Of a stretch of DNA of 64,000 bases, positions 59,301 through 64,000 are shown piece by piece. The notes under the pieces were generated by a model. It was not told the origin of the DNA. It ran no database searches and saw only the letters and a program-made list of their open reading frames with translations. Both the position numbers and the translations under genes were made by a program. Every line of letters starts with the position of its first letter. Position 1 is the stretch's first letter. Source of the stretch: Antitrichia curtipendula (taxonomy: Eukaryota > Streptophyta > Bryopsida > Hypnales > Leucodontaceae); contig OX579636.1 in the NCBI GenBank assembly GCA_951230915.1, positions 42,535,912 to 42,599,911 on the forward strand, in the 5' to 3' direction.

Positions 59301-60239
59301 ATGCTTAAAGAATCCCACTCAACTACTTCACTAGGTTCAAGAAGCAACATCAAGAATTATTTGATAATGAACTGCATTTTTGACGCTGAGCATGAAATGG
59401 AAAATCTAGATTAATTGAAATAAAAGACTTGAATATCAATGAAGAATCAACCAACATCTCTATCAATCAAACTAGGAAAGGAACGACTAACTTACTTCTT
59501 CTTGAATTGCACTCAAATCTTCTCAAATACCTACATAGATGGTTGCCTTAGTTGTTGATGAGTGACTCTCAAACTCTAAGGCTTTCTGGGTTCCCCCAAA
59601 AGAATACTCCTCAATAGTGTCCAAGACTCTGCCTGATCTCATCAGGGATTGATGTAACGCTCTTGGCGTCAAATATCTAAGTGAACTAATCCTTCTCTTC
59701 TACTTCCTCTTCTTATTACCTAGTGCGAGTAGGACATCTTCTAAGATAAAGAAATCACCAATCTAATGCGCTTCTAAAGACAATACAAACTGTAGCCTTC
59801 TTGGAGCTCAAGAAAATGACGCTCTGAAGTCCTACAACTCAAATGAAATTGCCATTAGAGAATTGGTTAGTAGAAGTATTTGAAACCATTGAAGTTGGTT
59901 ACAAATAAATGTGCCACTATAAAGTTAGTTTAAATTTGAAATTATGGCGCCTCTATAGCTATCAGTGCCGTTTATATCATTATTGTTCTCCTAGATTTTG
60001 CTTGTAATCATAGAGATTGGCGCACATGATGTCATTCAAACAATTCGCTACCCCATAAAGGTTTGATTTGATCCTGGATTTTGATCCGGTGCCGTCATGG
60101 AGCATTTACCACTTTCAATGATAAATGCAAATGTACAATTATGTCATCTTCAGCTTTGAGGTATCCTTCAGATAGTTTACATTTAACTCATTTTTTATCG
60201 GAGATCAAAACGGTTCAATCTCAAAGATCACCAAGTATA
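59301..60239. other. Spacer without a supported gene
   Basis: Balanced composition but no long frame. It could contain 5' sequence of the gene that resumes at 62782, because the transposon in between is an insertion. Confidence 0.35.
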
Positions 60240-60242
60240 TAA

Positions 60243-62703
60243 GGGCCGGTTTATACTTGGGGCTGGATGAACAGGGTTGTCCGTGTCACGTCACGTTTGG
60301 ACGGACGTGACGTCAAGATGTGACGTGACGTTTTGTTCGAACGACGTCATGACGGAATATTTTAAAAATTTGAAGGAATTTTACAAAATTCTTTACATAG
60401 AAAATTGTACATTAGACTAATATGTTCAATAGTAGTAGTACAATTGATATTCCATTTATATTTGTAAAAAAAATGAAACTAAAGTTCAAAATTTTCTGAA
60501 ATTTTAGGGTTAGGGTTAGGGATGTCACTTTAGGGTTAGGTATGTCAGGATTCGTGACGCGTCACGACGGACGTGACGTGACATCACGACGCAAAATGCC
60601 CACGTCACGTCCAGGCCGGCCGGAACTCTCCAAATGAACCAATAGGATGGCTCAATTTCTCCAAATCCGGCCCAAGGGCTTTATACTAGGGCTGGATTGA
60701 TACCACCATTCATCCTATGTGTCGCCTTAGGTGGCGTAGTTTTGGCGCCAAACCATCTAGCCCCAGAGGAGCAATCGGGATGAGGTTTTGGGTGGCCCGA
60801 TTTTCCATCTAGGGCCGGATTGGGGCCGGATTGGGCTCCTCCATTAGGTTGTACAAATCTCCACCATTGATGAAAAGAATTTTATTTTTTATTTTATTTA
60901 CAAAGTCTTTGAATTTACAAACAAACTAAATAAGAAGTGAAACAAGAAAATTTTGGTCTGCTTGTTCTGTCACACTGAAGATTTATGTTCTGTCACTGAT
61001 TTTCTGCTAATCAAAAATCAAAAATTATTTTCCATTCACTGCATTACAGATTTGCAGTGAAGGCCAGTGACTAGCCATATGTTAATAGAGCCCCTGGAGA
61101 CAATTATAATGAAAATTTCTAAAATTTGAAATTTTAATTAAAAATTAAAAAAAGTAATAAGATTAAAAAAGAATTTCAACATAAGAAAAAAAACTTCAAG
61201 AAAAAACAATAAAAAACAACAACTTTTCTTCTATTTTCCACTGAAATATTATATAATTAAAATCCACATGCTTCACAACTTGAGTGACAGATCAATGTCT
61301 AGACCCATTTCTTTACCCAAAAAATAATTAAAAAATAATTAAAGCTATTTGCATAAGCGTCAACATAGAATTGAGATTGAATTTGAAACTAAGGAATAAT
61401 ACTAATGATACAAAGGTAAATTTGCTTATGATAGGCAAACCACCTATGACATGCACCTAGGAAATGACCCATTAGAGTCTTACATCAACCCATGACAATT
61501 TTTTTTCAATACATGAGATTAGGACTTCATTAGGTTGGTTAGTGGCCAAAATCAATGCCTTGGGTGATGGTGATGGAGCTATTAGTGATTGTTTTAGAAA
61601 CTTCTACCTTTTTAGTATTAATTCATCAAAGTAAGTGATTTTTTTATTCCTTTATGTTGTGACCCTATTATGAAATATTGTAACTATTTTAGGTAGTAGG
61701 ATAGTCATCAAGCATACATTGACTTTTTGCTAGTTTTAGGATAGTGTATAGACTCTTTTAAGCCAATTGGACAATACACTTCAAAAATTTATAAGAAATT
61801 TATACTTTGTAAAAAAATATCCAATTGCTCTCTTTATTTCTCACTGTTATGTTTGTATGGAAAAAAATCTAAATATTTTTGCCAATTGTAACAAGGCAAA
61901 GCACTCATTTTGTCTTATATAGGCAAATTTACTTAGAAACATTTTGCATTTGTATAGTCACCATGTTGCAAAAGTAGGAAAATAGGGAATGTGACTTAAT
62001 GTACATGGACTACATAAATAATAAAATAAATATAATAAAATAAATGAAGTCTGCTTTCATTTAAATATGATTTTAAAAAATTAAAAAATTAAATAGAAAA
62101 AATAGGCAAGGAAAAGAAAAGTTCCAAGTTTTTGTTTTTGTTTTTAATTCTTTCTTTCAAAAGACAGAAACAAGAAGAGAAAGGAAAAGGTTCAAATAAA
62201 ATAAAATAAAATAAAAATTCCAATAGAAATTAGGAAAGAAAAACAAAAAGGTTTTAAAATATTAAAAAAATCTCTCTTCTATTTTTGAAATAGATAAAAT
62301 AGGAATAAAATAAAAAGTTTTAAAATATCTTAAAAATATCTTTTATATATTTGAAATTGAACAAATAAAAAATAAAATAAAAAAACTGAAAAAATCTCTC
62401 TTTTATTCTTTTAAAATAGAAAAAATAAGAAGAAAAATGAAATATTCATGTTCTATGTTTTTTTAATTGAATTTTAAGAAAATTCAAGAACACATTAATT
62501 GAAAATTCAGCCCTAGAATCCGACCTCACTACTTTACATTATCGAAGGCCGAGTGATGAATTGGAAATCTGGCCCTAGAATCCGGCCTCACCACTTTACA
62601 TTATTTAGGGCCGGAGTGGTGAATTGGGGCCGGATTGAAGGCCGGATTGATGGCAAATCGGGCCAGTAATCCATCCGACCCCAGAGCATGTATAAACCGG
62701 CCC
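60243..62703. mobile_element. PIF/Harbinger-like non-autonomous element, 2461 bp
   Basis: It starts GGGCCGGTTTATAC and ends GTATAAACCGGCCC, with TAA on both flanks (60240-60242 and 62704-62706). A 3-bp TWA duplication with GGSC-type ends is the PIF/Harbinger pattern. The interior has repeated GGGGCCGGATTG words, a tandem duplication of about 65 bases at 62510-62640, and an AT-rich non-coding middle. A second left-end-like sequence (AAGGGCTTTATACTAGGGCT) at about 60674 and a CCGGCCC at 60667-60673 suggest a related element nested at the left side. No transposase gene. Confidence 0.8.
60272..60632 (+). mobile_element. Nested hAT-like MITE
   Basis: Begins CAGGGTTGTCCGTGTCACG within the left part of the PIF-like element. 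Inside, CGTGACGTCA-type words recur in both orientations near both ends (60280-60350 and 60555-60610). The left flank GGATGAAC and the right flank AAATGAAC share six of eight bases, as a decayed 8-bp duplication would. The right terminus is eroded. It shares CAGGGTTGTC with the end at 16367. Confidence 0.5.
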
Positions 62704-62781
62704 TAAGAGTGTGATAGGTCCTCCTACAATCAGTAATATCTTGTGTAGCAAATTAATTGCAATAACTTGGTTTCTACAAGT

Positions 62782-64000
62782 ATGGCATCAATTAGAGCTG
62801 ATGGTTATGAGGTGCCTTTGGTATTGCTTGCAAATGATTTGGGACTAGCAATGGTTTCCAATCATATGCTGCATGTTAAGTTTAGATTTGTTGAATTGTC
62901 AATATATGTCAAAGAGGAGGTTTATTCGGATTCTGGTCAGTTGAAGAAATCCATCTTATTGCAAAAGTTCTTAGGAGAAGATGGACACTTCTGGACGCTT
63001 CCTCCAGGTTGTTTTAGAGCTTTTGGGCTTTTGTGCCCCCTCATGGCAACGCCCACTGAGATTCTAAGTCGTCATTCAACAACTTCTACAGTAGATATGC
63101 CATATGGCACCCCCACTTGTTCGGAGGGTCCAAGTTCGTCGGGTGAACATTTGTATGTTACACCTCCGCTATTGCGCTCCATTAAACAAGAAAGGTTAGA
63201 ACCCATTATTGAACTCTCGAGTGAGTCTGATGGTGATTCTCCTCATATTCCTATAACATGTTGTTCTAGGAAGCTTGCTACGACATCAATTCCTTCAATT
63301 CTTCCTATCTTTCAAGATACACCTAGTTTTCTTCAGTGCCTACGTCGTCTAGGTGATGTTTGGAGGGCTAGGAATGAACTTGCTAGTCTGAACTTTGACA
63401 AAGTTCCTTTCTATCCTGTGCCGTGTTTATCGCCATCTTACAATGGAAACATTGTATTCTAGTTACCACCGCTATCAAGTACTTCATCTAGTAAAGCATC
63501 ACCTACTATGCTTATTGGAATGGACAAACGTTATGATGGGAACATCTGGTGTAGGACTTTCACCACCAATATCCATAACTATGATAACTTGACTTTTAGA
63601 AAGTCACACTGCGTTGGACAGTTAGTATGTATGAACTCGAATTGTGATTTCTTGACAAGATCATCATCAAGAAACAAAACAGAGTGGTCTGGATGTTCTA
63701 AGGAGTCCTTCAAAATTGGTGGCGACCCTCCACTAGGTAGTACCATTGTCGGTAGGATTTGCAAAAGTCCTCTTGCTTGTGTGAGCATTTGCCAAGCCAG
63801 AATTTATTATGTTATGAACAAGGATGGAACAACTCGAGGATGCATACATCTAGGGACACATTTTCACTCGGTCGCTCTTGGTACCTGTCGCAAATCATTA
63901 GATACAATATCGACGCTCATTGGAGAAGAGGTGTCAAAGACTGCAACAACAACAAACTCAGTAATTGCTATGGCAGCTAGTAAGGAGTTCTTGGAGAGCT
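62782..64000 (+). pseudogene. Unknown Cys/His-rich protein gene, one in-frame TAG, runs off the window
   Basis: A continuous frame starts at ATG 62782 (MASIRADGYEVPLVLLANDLG), passes through a TAG at 63460-63462 and continues open to the window end. The first part has a Ser/Thr-rich stretch and an acidic SUMO-interaction-like IIELSSESDGDS. The part after the TAG is Cys/His-rich: HCVGQLVCMNSNCDFLTR, then ICKSPLACVSICQARIYYV, then CIHLGTHFHSVALGTCRK. The order of C-x4-C-x4-C and a later H-x3-H-x-H resembles zinc-binding DNA-recognition modules (FLYWCH/WRKY-GCM type) found in front of Mutator-like transposases, but I cannot assign a family. The TAG most simply replaces a Gln codon. The start may not be the original one because a transposon sits 79 bases upstream. 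Confidence 0.5.

Noticed and set aside
806..63462. Stop codons TAA/TAG read as glutamine (altered genetic code, as in some green algae and ciliates)
   Set aside because: Several stops are TGA rather than TAA/TAG. GH17 and the kinase frame after codon 20 have no in-frame TAR over hundreds of codons and end at TAG and TAA. Frameshifts accompany the stops in several genes. Decay explains the data better.

Overview
This is nuclear DNA of a plant-type eukaryote: AT-rich, gene-poor, with many GT-AG introns and much transposon debris. The plant signs are a GPI-type GH17 beta-1,3-glucanase, a plant-style ferredoxin-nitrite reductase relic and plant-type hAT, PIF/Harbinger-like and TTAA-flanked elements. 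A small multi-exon gene with a DPY-30 motif, typical of flagellar (axonemal) proteins, hints at a lineage with swimming sperm (bryophyte, lycophyte, fern or charophyte). That placement is inference; I cannot name a species.

Layout. 1-16.4 kb: mobile-element territory. It holds a decayed hAT transposase (- strand, 806-4366), a RING-H2 gene (- strand, 9131-11497) and a protein-kinase-like gene (+ strand, 13875-15461). Each has a GC-rich array of a GGGCGGGGAC-like motif next to a TATA box, while the surrounding DNA is AT-rich. A hAT-type terminus (CAGGGTTGTC on the - strand) ends at 16367. The three genes may be parts of one large composite hAT element whose left end lies outside the window. 16.4-37 kb: an inverted-repeat element, a 62-bp degenerate array, a full-length decayed gene of a DUF7869-like mobile family (18.5-21.3 kb), a probable retroelement leader with tandem repeats (25-28.7 kb), and long AT-rich DNA with MITEs. 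37.2-39.1 kb: the DPY-30 gene. 39.5-44.5 kb: a large foldback element, a TTAA element and AT-rich DNA. 44.9-50 kb: a GC-richer island with an orphan exon, the two-exon GH17 gene (the best intact gene) and an intron-containing, frameshifted nitrite reductase relic.

50-58.3 kb: the most unusual locus. At least 12 exons on the - strand encode a ParB-like (DGNHR) domain, a coiled coil and a beta-class-like (motif IV before motif I) SAM-dependent methyltransferase. It is broken by several stops and frameshifts. Its first visible intron carries two 68-nt hairpins whose cores are the same but whose outer stems differ and still pair. 60.2-62.7 kb: a PIF/Harbinger-like element with TAA target duplications and a nested hAT-like insertion. 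62.8 kb to the end: a Cys/His-rich gene of unknown family interrupted by one TAG.

A recurring theme is that long conserved frames are broken by single stops readable as C-to-T (or G-to-A) changes of Gln, Arg or Trp codons. This fits cytosine-methylation decay of silenced mobile genes. The two genes that look like host genes (GH17, DPY-30) have no such stops.
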